From Gyrodactylus bullatarudis (Eukaryota > Platyhelminthes > Monogenea > Gyrodactylidea > Gyrodactylidae): a DNA stretch of 28,600 nucleotides. The stretch is from positions 92,769-121,368 of the forward strand of contig SSNU01000186.1 in NCBI GenBank assembly GCA_012064415.1, read 5' to 3'. Both the position numbers and the translations under genes were made by a program. Positions 10,886 through 20,854 of the stretch are shown one piece after another (position 1 is the stretch's first letter; every line of letters begins with the position of its first letter). The notes beneath the pieces were generated by a model, which was not told where the DNA came from, ran no database searches, and worked only from the letters and a program-made list of their open reading frames with translations.

Positions 10886-11049
10886 ATGCATTGTAATAGT
10901 ATTTATATCGTAACCGGGGTAGAGTCTGATGAGACCCGGCGAAATATAACGTTTATCACTATAATATACGTCTGTCTTCTCCTACCTTCCTCATGAGTTC
11001 AGAAACTAATAACAGTAATATTCTTGATGAAGTTCGACAATATTATCGT
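10886..11049 (+). repeat. PLE-type terminal sequence containing a hammerhead
   Basis: This segment matches the palindromic locus at 18269-18524. Upstream, ATGCATTGTAATAG resembles TTGCATTGTAAAAG. The 57 nt from 10914 to 10970 differ from 18420-18476 at one position only. Downstream, CCTTCCTCATGAGTT and a TATTCTTGATGAAGTTCG block (present in reverse complement on the left of the 18 kb locus) extend to about 11049. No coding sequence is attached. It looks like a solitary terminal repeat or a short non-autonomous derivative of a PLE. Confidence 0.7.
10909..10970 (+). ncRNA. Type I hammerhead ribozyme
   Basis: The core CTGATGA is at 10926-10932 and GAAA at 10941-10944. Stem III is ATA/TAT (10944-10946 with 10954-10956), and C10957 is the cleavage nucleotide, with the scissile bond at 10957/10958. 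Stem I pairs TAGAGT (10920-10925) with ACTATA (10958-10963), one mismatch, and an outer CGTA (10909-10912) with TACG (10967-10970). CCGGG (10914-10918), in the stem I internal loop, is complementary to CCCGG (10935-10939) in loop II, the kind of loop contact that speeds natural hammerheads. The only difference from the copy at 18420 is the tolerant N7 position of CUGANGA. Confidence 0.82.
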
Positions 11050-14000
11050 AAAAATTAGAATTCTTGAACGATTCTAATGGAAAATTTATCAGAAAAAATC
11101 AGATGGGAAATTAGACTCATTGTGATCTATGAGCCCTATGAATGGTGAGAATTTCTTAAATAAATCTTTCAATAATTCAGAGCTGATATATAGAAGAATA
11201 GATTAACCTTATAGTGTTCTGTTTATTCATTTTCGAAAGGATAAAACTAATTTACGACTACCTCTTAGGGCAGTACCTCTAGTTATTTAGTTATCCTTAG
11301 TTACGAGGAAATAAAATAACATTTTAATAATAATTCAGCTTAAATAACAAGCTGATCGACATTGTTTTTATTTTGAATCTCAACTCGTTCGACGAATTAA
11401 TGTAGCCTTACTACAGCTTGATTCTTGTCAAAGAACGTAACGATTCCTTATTTATTACGTGGAGATTTTTAAATTTCAGGATCGAAAAATCAAGAAAAAT
11501 CTCTTATTTTAAATCAGGTAACTTTTTCTGCAACTTTCCAAGAACCCCATTTTATAGATTTAAGCAAGTACAAGTATTTAAAAACAATTACTTGATCGAA
11601 ACAGATCTTGTTGCTTAATTTTATCATTTGAAGAAAATTTTTCTAATTTGGAGCTAAAAATTGTTATTGATTTGGAAGTGGGAGGGGGGTAAAGAGAAGT
11701 TTTTCACGGATTAGAATCAAACAAGAAAACTGAATATCGCCATTAGATTTTCGACCATTTTCAAGAGATTTTCAACTATCGAAATTTCCATCGAAAAATT
11801 AAATCTGTATGTGAACCTTCCATCATTTGAGTGTGTTTAAAAATAGCGTTGATTTTTCTCCGTGTTTTATGTGGAATCAATAAAAAATATGATTTTTTGA
11901 TTGAGCAATCTTGTCAAGGACTCAAACTATTTCGTAGGTTATCGAGGGAATTCTTTTTGTCTTGCTTGTGAGTTGTGCATTTATTTATGTAAATTAAATC
12001 AAGTTGCTGCTTATTTTTTGACTTTGTGTTAGCTTTTTCCTGCCCTTCATAGGAAAAACTAAAGATTTTTATGTTCGTTCTTTTGTCACAAAATCATAAA
12101 TTATTCAAGTGTATATAATAATATATTCGAATAGAGAGACTATGCTCTCTTGTCAGGATAATTTGGAATAAAAACGAGCACAACGAATAATACTCTGATA
12201 CAAATAATGATGATCATAATTAAATGTCGAAGATGTGCTCAAGACTCTTTACGATACGATTAGAAAAATATTAATTTATCATGCAAATAACCAATAAAGA
12301 TTATAGGGACAAATCTATTCGACCTTGGTATAATTCTCAAGTCTATATTGGAGACTTGCACCAAGACCTATCTAACGGACGAATTCAAGAGAAGAAAGTG
12401 CAAAAAGTTTTAGTGATAAATAATATTGAATAAACCTTTGAAAGGTTGAAGATAATTTATTTTCAAAAAAATAATTCGGTACTGCTCATCACTTTTAGTG
12501 TAAGTTTTCTTCATATTTTGATTCGTCAAATAAAATGAGAAGAAAACCTAAAACTATTACACAAATCAAATTTCCCCCATTAAGGGCCAAAACTTGTCGC
12601 TACATTGTCCCGAAATTCGATAAACTCAGGATCATCATTAGACAAAGAAAATATTTACTCTTTTTGAATAAACCCGTCATTTTGAAATGATCTTGGATCA
12701 GCCTAGTTTATCAATTTCCAAGCAGTAAAAATGATCGAAAAATAGGAAGTAGACTTTCGCACATAAATGGTGTTTTTTTCAAAAACATGATGATTCTGAA
12801 AAATAACGTTTGATTGCTCTCAGACCTTGAAATCAACAAACATTTTCAACTCAAAGTTTAATCTGGCATAAATTATCATCCGTGTAATTTGGTTGCTACA
12901 ACTTGATTAAGAACATTATTATTACAGGCGGAATAATGAATTCCCAAATGCATGTACATTGTACAAAATCAGCTTCATATTCTCTTGATTAGAATTTTTA
13001 GAAGGCGTGGAATTCACAACTACGCACTTGGAGAAAATTTATATCTAATGGCCAGAGAGAATGAAGGAGTGAAGAAATTCTGATGAATAAATATTTTATT
13101 TACTTTCATGACATTCAGTTGGAATCGGTAGTCTAGTATTTGTGTTGAGAGACTGAGAGTGTTTCATTCTAACAAATTCATTTATAAAGTTGATAAATAT
13201 TCCCTTGATAATTCTTAAGAGAGAGGGAAAAAAGCAATTCGTTTCACAAAAAATAACTGTGAGCCAAGTTATATATGCTTGAGAACATCCAGGATACGTA
13301 CATGATTACACTGGGGGTCATGAAGAATTCGAAAATAAGGTAAATGGGCAAGTAAACTGATCCTGGTTAAATATTTGTGCTGATTCCGAATTTGTTCTTA
13401 GATCTGAAAAATTCCCTTCTGAGATGATTAAAAATCCTATTTTCGCAAAAACCGTAAGAGTTGTCCTATTAAATTTTTCGCGATTTGATTGAACTTTGAA
13501 TTCTGCTTCGACTAATATGACATGTGTAAAGGCGGATAAATATTTTCCTTTCTCAATTTTAAATAGTAAATTAGAAGCCAAGTTTGCTTCAAAATCAGAA
13601 AAATTCTAATTTTGACTCAATTCAAAAAAATCTAAAACTCACAAGAATTTCCGATAAATCCAAATGACACGGCTTATCTTCATTTTATTAAAATACCTTC
13701 AAAATAATGACTGGTTTGGTTTCGTATGAGTAATTATTTACACGAGTTGTGACTAACCAAAAGGAACAGATTCAGAATTAGCACAAAAATTTACACCAAG
13801 ATCAGTTTATTTTAACCATCTACTTTAATTTTTCATGTCCCCCAGTGTTATCATCGATAACTTATTATTAGAGCCTCAAAAAATAATACCTAAAAATAAT
13901 TTTTTAAGATCTTAAAAATTTGAAAAGTATTATTTTTTGATTTTAAGGTATTATTTTAATACTTTATCGCGAATTTATAACGAATATCTCGCATAAACTA

Positions 14001-14327
14001 CTTAAAAGTAAACTGAATAAAAGTATGGGAAATCAATCAATGTTGAAATTAAACCAAATTATCACGATAAATCCAAAAATATTATCTTAGAGCCTATCTA
14101 ATCGTTGACTATGAAAAAATTCAGAGTTTCTAGCATTGAGATTTGTCATAAAAAAGAGAGGATTAAAAGGATTTAAAATTTCCCAGTTGAAAAAATTTAA
14201 CTAAACTCTTCAGAATGATTCTAAAATATTTATCTTCAATTATTTCACTCTAAGTACTCAGGTAATAATATATCTTTATAATCGCTAGGTTCGTCTTATT
14301 TGGAAATGAATTAGCCCATGTCTCTGA
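11050..14327. other. Gene-free AT-rich region with scattered F330 fragments
   Basis: No coding similarity was found. Diverged F330 fragments on the + strand are suggested at about 11690-11815 (AACTATCGAAATTTCCATCG) and about 12600-12770 (GGATCATCATTAGACAAAG and AAAAATGATCGAAAAAT). A small hairpin, GAGAG/CTCTC, lies near 12140. The rest is unclassified. Confidence 0.5.
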
Positions 14328-14729
14328 CTGTTACAGTAGGGATGTATCATTTTTTCTTGACCAAAAACTAATACCATCCAGAGGAATTAGATGCTATTTA
14401 AAATGAAAAAAAACCTTCCATTTGTTTTGAAAATTCTTGGTTGTGATATTCAATTTTTAGTTTCAAAAGAAATTTGAATTCATCATGCATTTTGTTTGGT
14501 TGAAAAGATTGAAATCATACACTGATTGGCTCTAATTGAAGGTTATTTCTTTTCAGCCAATCTTTTCTTATTATTTCTTGTTATTTCTTTTCATACCACA
14601 ACGGAGAATTTTCGAATCGTAGTGGAATTTTATTTTTTTCATTTAAAATAGTATCTAATTCCTCTAGATGGTATTAGTTTTTGGTCAAGTTGGGTATTAA
14701 AGAAAATTGGGGTATCCCTACTGTTACAG
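14328..14729. mobile_element. MITE-like non-autonomous DNA transposon with ~80-95 bp terminal inverted repeats
   Basis: The left end CTGTTACAGTAGGGATG (14328) faces the right end TATCCCTACTGTTACAG (ending 14729). The arms extend inward through GACCAAAAACTAATACCATC and GAGGAATTAGAT to a run of A/T (left to about 14413, right from about 14633), with substitutions and small indels. The interior is non-coding and holds a second inverted pair (TTGGTTGAAAAGATT with TCTTTTCAGCCAAT). The CAGTAGGGAT-type end, with TA directly outside it on the left, fits Tc1/mariner-type MITEs, but the TA is not matched cleanly on the right. Superfamily is therefore a guess; the inverted-repeat structure is certain. 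Confidence 0.8.
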
Positions 14730-15354
14730 CTTAAAAACAGATGCCCCCGTGACTAGAAAGAAGCTCTCAGAGTATTTAGAAATAGTCTAATTATAAATCT
14801 TTTTGGTAGACATATACGCGCTTTTTGTCTTTTGATTCTATGCAACTAGGATTACTTTTACCCCAGAAGTTTTCTAATTAATATAATAGCGCAGTTCCAC
14901 CTATGCTTAAAAAGTTTAGGTAATCTAGACCCAAGGTATGTATAATTGTAGATAAAATTTGCAAGTATAGAGGCTGCACTGTATTACATTGGATTTTGAA
15001 ATAACTCAACAAAAATTCTTCTAAAGTTAGCTACATTACGAATGTCATGAGTAAGAAATTATCTTCAATTGGAATCTCTTAACTGCCATTGATTCAATCA
15101 AACGACGCAGAATTTTCTATTAGAGGATAATAATTATAATTGTATTTGAGTAAAATTACCCTGGATAAGATAAAAATACTTGATTCAGTAAATGAGCTGA
15201 GTATATTTGTTTTCGAGCAGTTGGTTAAATTTTAAATACAAACTCTAATCGGTTCATAAATGTACCAATAGAAATCAAGTTAGAGATACATTTGACGATT
15301 TCAGTACTGAGCATAATGAGTGTACTTTTAAACTCAAGATTGTTGCTATGATGT
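14730..15354. other. AT-rich stretch without recognisable gene
   Basis: Nothing coding or structured was recognised between the MITE and the next F330 copy. Confidence 0.5.
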
Positions 15355-15509
15355 TGGGAATCTACATAAATTTCAATGTATTTTCATCAGGAATTCGAAT
15401 TTGTTTTAAAAATTTTAGGAATCCTACCATTTGAAAAAAAATAATTTTTCAAATTTCAATTCGACGCCAAAATCTAACTGTTTTTGGACTTTGAGGGGCA
15501 AAATAAGAG

Positions 15510-15845
15510 AAAAAAAAGAATTAACCCAATCCTGTTTCAATTTCTTGATCATTTTCACTACTTGAAAATCAATGAAATTTCGATAATTCAGAATGCTATG
15601 GGAATGATTGATCTGTCGAAATTTGAATGGCGGCTCTCTTGTCTAATTTTGATCCTGAAAACATTCTTCGGATCAACCTTCTACTTTCAAATTAACATAA
15701 AATTTTCAGCTAAAGTTCAAAATGGAAATTTGAAAACAAATGATGATATTTATTAAGAAAATGGTAAACAATCTTAAACGTACGTAAATTCTTGATGAAA
15801 AAGTTGAGATTTTTGTAAAAATCATAGATTCCCAAGTTTATATCA
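15510..15845 (-). repeat. F330 interspersed repeat, near full-length copy
   Basis: Read on the minus strand it begins GGGAATCTATGATTTTTACA (15814-15833). It passes through CAAATTTCCATTTTGAACTT and TAGCTGAAAATTTTATG, and ends with GAATTATCGAAATTTCATTG and GTGAAAATGATCAAGAAATT. The same order of blocks, at similar spacing, is found on the + strand at 20855-21165, which defines the repeat unit. Small ORFs across it are by-products of the repeat, not genes. Confidence 0.75.
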
Positions 15846-18268
15846 ACCAACTCTAGCAATACGGAATTTTGTATTATGTAGAACTGAAAAGGGTTGATAA
15901 ATCTGATTCTGTTGAAATTTATGACACTTCTGTGTGTCATAAACTGATCTATAAATAATATCCTCTTACATTATTTTCTCTAATGCCTACTTTACTAGAG
16001 TAGTATTTTTTGTATTAATTTAGAACTTTTGTCCTTTAATCTGAATTCCAAAGATTTTTTATCATTTTTAGAGCACCGCTTTTCTTCTCGATATATTTAT
16101 CCACCCGTAGAAGTATATTCACTGAAAATTGTTCAAATTTTTCTTTCCAAAAATCACCCCAATTTAAATACCCCAATTCAATATCGAAATAAGTTAGAAA
16201 TTTCTCCTGAAAATTATGTTCCAAATGAATACAAAGTAATCTCCTTGTAAGCAGCCTACTCGGAGATGATCATGCCCTGTGACGTCGAAAATTTGAAGGA
16301 GTCAGAACTTGAAAAGAATAAATAAAAAACGTGGAGGACCATGTAAAAGCCGTAAAAAATCAAAAGCAAAATGTGTGATGAAATTTCTACTTTTGCAAGT
16401 TTTTGAGGGTCATCAGTGGAAATACTTTTTTTCCCTTTGGGGTGGTTTTGGAATTAACCAAAATTTATTAAAATTTAGAATTCTAATATTGACATAATTA
16501 TTATAAAACTAATTTTAGATCCTTTTCCATTAGATCCTAAATTTTTCCCAATTCCAGTCTAATTAAAATGAATATGGGATAAGAAATGTATGCGTTGAAA
16601 ATTCATTCAATCAAAATTCTAAATATTCTACAATCAGTGATCATTGATCAGGCTTATTGTGACGATGTCAATTTAGCTCATTTTCCGTGCACGCATTTAT
16701 TTATGAGCGATCATTAACTCATCACAAAACATCAGTAAACATCCGGCTTTTCTGATTCTATTGATTGCTTTGAATTACTTAATTTAGAAAAGCTGTCTTT
16801 CTCGTGATTCAGTCCATAAATCTCAAAATTGACTTTATATTTTTCGGGAGATTAAAATTTTTTTAGTTAGGTTCATCATATCTTCAAAATTCGATTGAGT
16901 TACAGGTTAGATAACAAAAATTCAATCCTGTAATCAGGGATAAGGGACAGAGAAAAAAAACAGTTTCCTCATTATAATTTATCTGGAATAGAGTCTTTAG
17001 AAACTTGACTAAGCATGAAATTAACCCTTTCAAGAGACAGAGAATTTTTTCAGGGGTAATTGGCAATGACTCTTTGCTAAGACTGAAAATTTGCTATACA
17101 GTATCATAAGAACCTACTTTTAGGAGATATTTGCTGGAAAAATGGCTATTTTCGCCACAAATTTGGCAAAGTTTTTTTAATCTAAAAAGATGATATCAAG
17201 CTGGTCACTTATTTGAATTCTACAGGTATGGTCTTTTCCTTCACCTCTGCTAATGAGTTTTAAAAAACGTTTATTTAATTTTCTTGCAAATTAAAAAAAA
17301 AAACTTTAAATTATCATAACTCCTCAATGATCTATTTTTGCTAAATGATTCCTAGCTCATTCAAAAGATCATTAGTTTTTCTATTCGACACGTGACAAAA
17401 AATTTCGTTCAAATTCTTTAAAGTAGAATTATGGATGAGAAAGTGACTATGTTCTCTCCATGGTACAATGGCCATTGGCTAATCACTCTCGTCACATCAT
17501 ATGGTTCAAATCACGATGAAATTTGTAATTTAAATTTATTTTGGATTCAGTGGAAAAGGATCTAATATTAGTATTATAATAAAATTGATTAAACTCATAA
17601 TAATATTGGTCACCTAAAAGTTTTGTCTCACCGCTGAAGAAGACGTGTGAAGACAGACACTGTTGAAAAATTTGAATGAGCAGTGCCTGAGAATAGAAAT
17701 ATTGATAAGAGCCTTAGTAAATTATATTGTAAAACCAATTTAAGCTGATCTTTTCTCAATCTTGAGGCGATTCTAAAAGAAAAAACACCATAAAATCATT
17801 TCGCACTGGAAAATCTGGTTAATTCAGTTTTACTAATAAAACGGATCTTAAAATACACTAATCGCTCTCTCATATTCAACACAAAAATGATTTTTTTCCA
17901 TACTTTAAAAGTGGGCCTCATGATCTATATTTTTTCAAAGTTCTTCTCCAATTCAATTTCTTGGTAAAATAACCTTCGATTCCCATCTAATTCTAGCTTT
18001 ATTTAACGTGAAGATGACCCAAACTTTTAGCTGCAATTATACGGAAAGAGAAGGATTTCTACAGGTTTTCTGATTGGTATTTCAGATCTTGGCCAATAGA
18101 AATAGTATCAAGATTTTTAGATAAAATTGAAGAGATTTCAGGTTACAAGCATCTCACTCACCAAAGAATGTACTTGTCTATCTGAGTACCGAAACTTCCG
18201 GAAGAGGCTTTGGAAAAAGGTTGGTTATGTGTTCAATGAGGAGTTTTCAAAAAAAATAATTTTTTTGA
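15846..18268. other. Gene-free AT-rich region
   Basis: Several 60-75 codon ORFs occur on both strands (for example 16029-16250, 16309-16497, 18127-18309). They show no family motifs, are A/T-biased and overlap one another, as expected by chance. A short hairpin (GACAC/GTGTC) is at 15921-15936. No RNA gene or repeat boundary was recognised. Confidence 0.5.
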
Positions 18269-18524
18269 ACGATAATATTGCCGAACTTCATCAAGAATAT
18301 TTTCGTTAGGATCTAAACTCATGAGGAAGGTTTAGAGAAAACAAGCGTATATTATAGTGATAAACGTTATATTTCGCAAATATTTTGAGGCCTTGCATTG
18401 TAAAAGTATATAAACGTTACCGGGGTAGAGTCTGAAGAGACCCGGCGAAATATAACGTTTATCACTATAATATACGCTTGTTTTCTCTAAACCTTCCTCA
18501 TGAGTTTAGATCCTAACGAAAATA
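18269..18524. repeat. Head-to-head PLE-type terminal sequences forming a perfect 80 bp inverted repeat
   Basis: Bases 18298-18377 are the exact reverse complement of 18445-18524, with a 67 bp spacer. The left half continues outward to about 18269 with further similarity to the reverse complement of 10886-11049 (ACGATAATATTG, GAACTTCATCAAGAAT). The right half plus most of the spacer is a + strand copy with a complete hammerhead. The left half is a minus-strand copy cut inside the ribozyme core. Perfect identity over 80 bp in an otherwise decayed neighbourhood implies recent origin or continuing arm homogenisation. Confidence 0.9.
18420..18476 (+). ncRNA. Type I hammerhead ribozyme at the centre of the palindromic locus
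   Basis: The core CTGAAGA is at 18432-18438 and GAAA at 18447-18450. Stem III is ATA/TAT, and C18463 is the cleavage nucleotide, with the bond at 18463/18464. Stem I pairs TAGAGT with ACTATA, one mismatch. CCGGG (18420-18424) is complementary to loop II CCCGG (18441-18445). The outer stem I is weaker here (CGTT against TACG) than in the copy at 10909. In RNA, the right arm could instead pair with the left arm and compete with ribozyme folding. Confidence 0.78.
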
Positions 18525-19520
18525 ATTTTTTTCATCGATTTCGAATGCTAACATTTTGGATCAGCATTAGAAAAAGGATTCGAATTCACAGAAATTCGTC
18601 CTTGTTATGAGATATCGTTTATATTCTAATATTTCAATCATCACGAAGGTAAATATTGAGTTTTTTGTGGAAATTGTAAATTCCTATCATCGTGTCATCT
18701 AGCTTTAGATGTATTTCTGATTGGTTACTTAAAAGAGGTGAATATAGATTGAAACAAAGTAACACTCAAAAAGCTTTTCTACTTGGTGACATTTCTGTAT
18801 GCTTCAATCGTTTTATTTTTTTATCGTGAGATCTACTTTTCTCTTTATTGTGCTATTTTTTAAAAGATTTTCTTCTTTATTTTTAGTGAGTAGAGAAATA
18901 AGAGGGAGTGTGAGAATTAATAGAAATAATTAAAATCATTTTTTTATATTGACAAGTAAAAATATTTTAATAATCAAATTTTCACTAGTATTTATCGTAA
19001 GGAATAGGAAATCAATACAGTATGAATCATAATTCTGAACCAAGTATTGTTCTGCAGGAATTGACAATGAGGTTGTTCTCTTGCTACCTGACTAATAGCG
19101 ACTATGTTGGATTAGAATTGATTGATTGAAGGATCGTACGCCAAAAGAAGGATTTGGCGTGTATTCGAAAATTTCCAAACCCATTTTATCAAGGTAATCA
19201 GAATATTTTTATTCTAATTTTAATTTTACTTCAAATGATGAATTAGATATAATCAAAGCTATTACTTTAACAATTCTGATTATTATAACTCTTACTTTTT
19301 AAGAAATCCTACTTCTTTTTCTACAGATAGACCAATGCAAGCCAGAAGTCAGGTAGCAAGCATGCAACAATATTTATTACGAGTAGATTTCAGGAATTCA
19401 ATTTTAGTAATTTTGAAACGCCTGACCGTGGAAGTTATTTCCAATTTTCAAAATTTTTTTCCAAAGTAGTGACATAATAGAGCCGAAGTTTAATTTTTAG
19501 CCGTTCAATAGAAAAAAGAA
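18525..19520. other. Non-coding region with a 14 bp inverted pair
   Basis: No coding similarity was found. CTTGCTACCTGACT at 19080-19093 is the exact reverse complement of 19347-19360. An F330-like fragment (GGATCAGCATTAGAAAAAGG) lies near 18559-18578. The rest is unclassified. Confidence 0.5.
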
Positions 19521-19598
19521 TCCATGAGTAAAAAGGTTGATGCCAGTTATAAGAATATAGCGCTTTTATTTCGTGGCATACTCATCAGCTTTTACATG
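19521..19598 (-). repeat. Left inverted repeat of the PLE (minus-strand hammerhead copy lacking the loop partner)
   Basis: On the minus strand this arm holds CTGATGA (19582-19588) and GAAA (19569-19572), and a cleavage site between 19556 and 19555. Homology to the right arm stops just upstream of the core. The GGCAT block that pairs with loop II in the right copy is replaced by a sequence able to form only three of the five pairs. It is therefore a partial ribozyme. Confidence 0.85.
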
Positions 19599-19970
19599 AT
19601 CAAATCTACTTTTCCGAACGAAGAAGCGAAAATATTCTTCAAAACCAACAAAATATTCCCTAACCAGTTAAAAGATAAACTAGACCCACTAAAACAAACT
19701 CATGTTGTCTACAAATTCAGATGTTTCTGTCAAGCTGAATATATCGGACACACTTATAGGAGACTAGAAGAGAGAATCAATGAACATCTCTATACAGGCA
19801 AAACAGCCATAAGAGAACATACGAGAACCTGTGCAGAAAAATTTTCCCCATTAAACTTTGAAATAATATACAAACAACCAGGGAAAAACGTGGCAGCTCT
19901 CAAAACCGCTGAAGCATTATACATAGAGAAACAAAAGCCAAATCTATGCATCCAAAAGAAATTCGTGTAA
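19599..19970 (+). CDS. GIY-YIG endonuclease domain of a Penelope-like element (3' part of the ORF)
   Basis: The frame is open from inside the inverted repeat (ATG at 19524) to TAA at 19968-19970. The first ~25 codons are inverted-repeat sequence, so the true upstream protein is missing. The PLE part reads FFKTNKIFPNQLKDK, then HVVYKFRCFC (VVYKF in place of GIY), EYIGHTYRRLEERINEH (YIG, conserved Arg, Glu-His), AIREHTRTC, and KTAEALYIEKQKPNL with the conserved Glu that binds metal in GIY-YIG nucleases. The enzyme nicks chromosomal DNA at the integration site. The domain has no stops or frameshifts, unlike the other retroelement remnants here, so this copy is young. Without the RT it can act at most in trans, and expression is not shown. 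Confidence 0.9.
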   Translation: MKSTFPNEEAKIFFKTNKIFPNQLKDKLDPLKQTHVVYKFRCFCQAEYIGHTYRRLEERINEHLYTGKTAIREHTRTCAEKFSPLNFEIIYKQPGKNVAALKTAEALYIEKQKPNLCIQKKFV

Positions 19971-20600
19971 CCACTGGTACTACCAAGACCAACACTGACG
20001 AATTCGCAACCAACACTTGTATCAACCCCAAGGAAAAGAAACAGATCAGACGATGACATAGGACAAAATAAGATCACCAAATATTTTTCCCAGATGTAAC
20101 CATTATATTCATACCTCATATTTTCACATTACTTTGTGCTTTCAATTACAGTAACACTACCCACCCCCTTGTAAACCTAATTGACATGAAGATGAGAATT
20201 TAAAATTTTTACAAAACACTCATTATTTTTATCCAGGAAGTCAGGAAAAAATTTATTTTTTGGATTCCACTATGAAATGAGCTGATTGGTTTTGAAAACA
20301 AAAAAATTTCGGAAAAAAATTTAATCTGACCAAAATTGAGCCGTTTTTTGAATTTCGGAAATGTTTCAAATTTCCATTTTTTCAACTTTCAAATCCAAAA
20401 TTTTTATCGATTTAAAAGATTTGGAGCAGTTTTCATAATTTCTATTGTTATTACTATTAGTCATATTACAGAGTCAAATGTGATAGGGATACATATCACT
20501 CTTACATGTATATCCCGAAGAGTCTATGTTATTATTATACACACGCACCAGAGAACAACCAATGAGGGCTAAAACCAATATTTTGTACACAATATAAATC
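19971..20600 (+). other. 3' region of the PLE with an inserted or co-opted repeat segment
   Basis: This is non-coding sequence after the endonuclease stop. Between about 20325 and 20440 it holds a segment (GAGCCGTTTTTTGAATTTCG, AATTTTTATCGATTTAAAAG) that recurs at 27040-27140 on the + strand and 27395-27510 on the minus strand. Just before the ribozyme is CACACGCACCAGAGAACAAC (20541-20560). No gene is apparent; the 78-codon ORF at 20336-20572 is within repeat sequence. Confidence 0.6.
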
Positions 20601-20660
20601 TGGCATGTAAAAGCTGATGAGTATGCCACGAAATAAAAGCGCTATATTCTTATAACTGGC
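20601..20660 (+). ncRNA. Type I hammerhead ribozyme in the PLE terminal repeat
   Basis: The core CTGATGA is at 20614-20620 and GAAA at 20630-20633. Stem II is GT/AC (20621-20622 with 20628-20629). Stem III is ATA/TAT (20633-20635 with 20643-20645), and A20646 is the cleavage nucleotide, with the bond at 20646/20647. Stem I pairs GTAAAAG (20607-20613) with TTCTTAT (20647-20653), with one mismatch and two G-U pairs. GGCAT (20602-20606) is complementary to loop II ATGCC (20623-20627). The primary sequence is unrelated to the other three copies outside the core, yet the same contact is possible. Confidence 0.8.
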
Positions 20661-20681
20661 ATCAACCTTTTTACTCATGGA
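20604..20681 (+). repeat. Right inverted repeat of the PLE
   Basis: This is the exact reverse complement of 19521-19598. It starts four bases into the ribozyme's upstream block, contains the catalytic core and cleavage site, and ends TTTACTCATGGA. It is probably part of the PLE terminal repeat. Confidence 0.9.
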
Positions 20682-20854
20682 ATTATCTGTAGCTCAACTA
20701 AAAACAGAGATCAAAGAGTTTCTCTCTCAAAAAGAAAAAAGATGATCTGACTAATTAAAAGTGAACTTTGTTATTTTGAGGATTTTCAGGTTCTTGTTTG
20801 ATTTTTCAAATTCTTATTACACAAGTAATTGGATTCAATAAGTAGTACAAAAAG

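Larger units (their letters stand above)
19521..20681 (+). mobile_element. 5'-truncated Penelope-like element bounded by perfect 78 bp inverted repeats
   Basis: Bases 19521-19598 are the exact reverse complement of 20604-20681. Between them are the GIY-YIG ORF end (stop at 19968-19970), a 3' region and a + strand hammerhead inside the right repeat. The reverse transcriptase is absent. PLEs are known to be bounded by terminal repeats that can be in inverted orientation next to 5'-truncated copies, which is what is seen here. A repeat-subfamily segment (about 20325-20440) also lies inside, so the 3' region may carry a later insertion. Confidence 0.85.

Noticed and set aside
15484..15940. Overlapping ORFs on both strands near 15.5-15.9 kb
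   Set aside because: They coincide with an F330 repeat copy that also occurs elsewhere without open frames.
17491..17520. tRNA-like T-arm string near GGTTCAAATCACGA
   Set aside because: No acceptor, D-arm or anticodon stem could be placed around it.
18127..18309. 60-codon ORF before the palindromic locus
   Set aside because: It ends inside the PLE-type terminal sequence, contains A/T homopolymers and has no recognisable domain.
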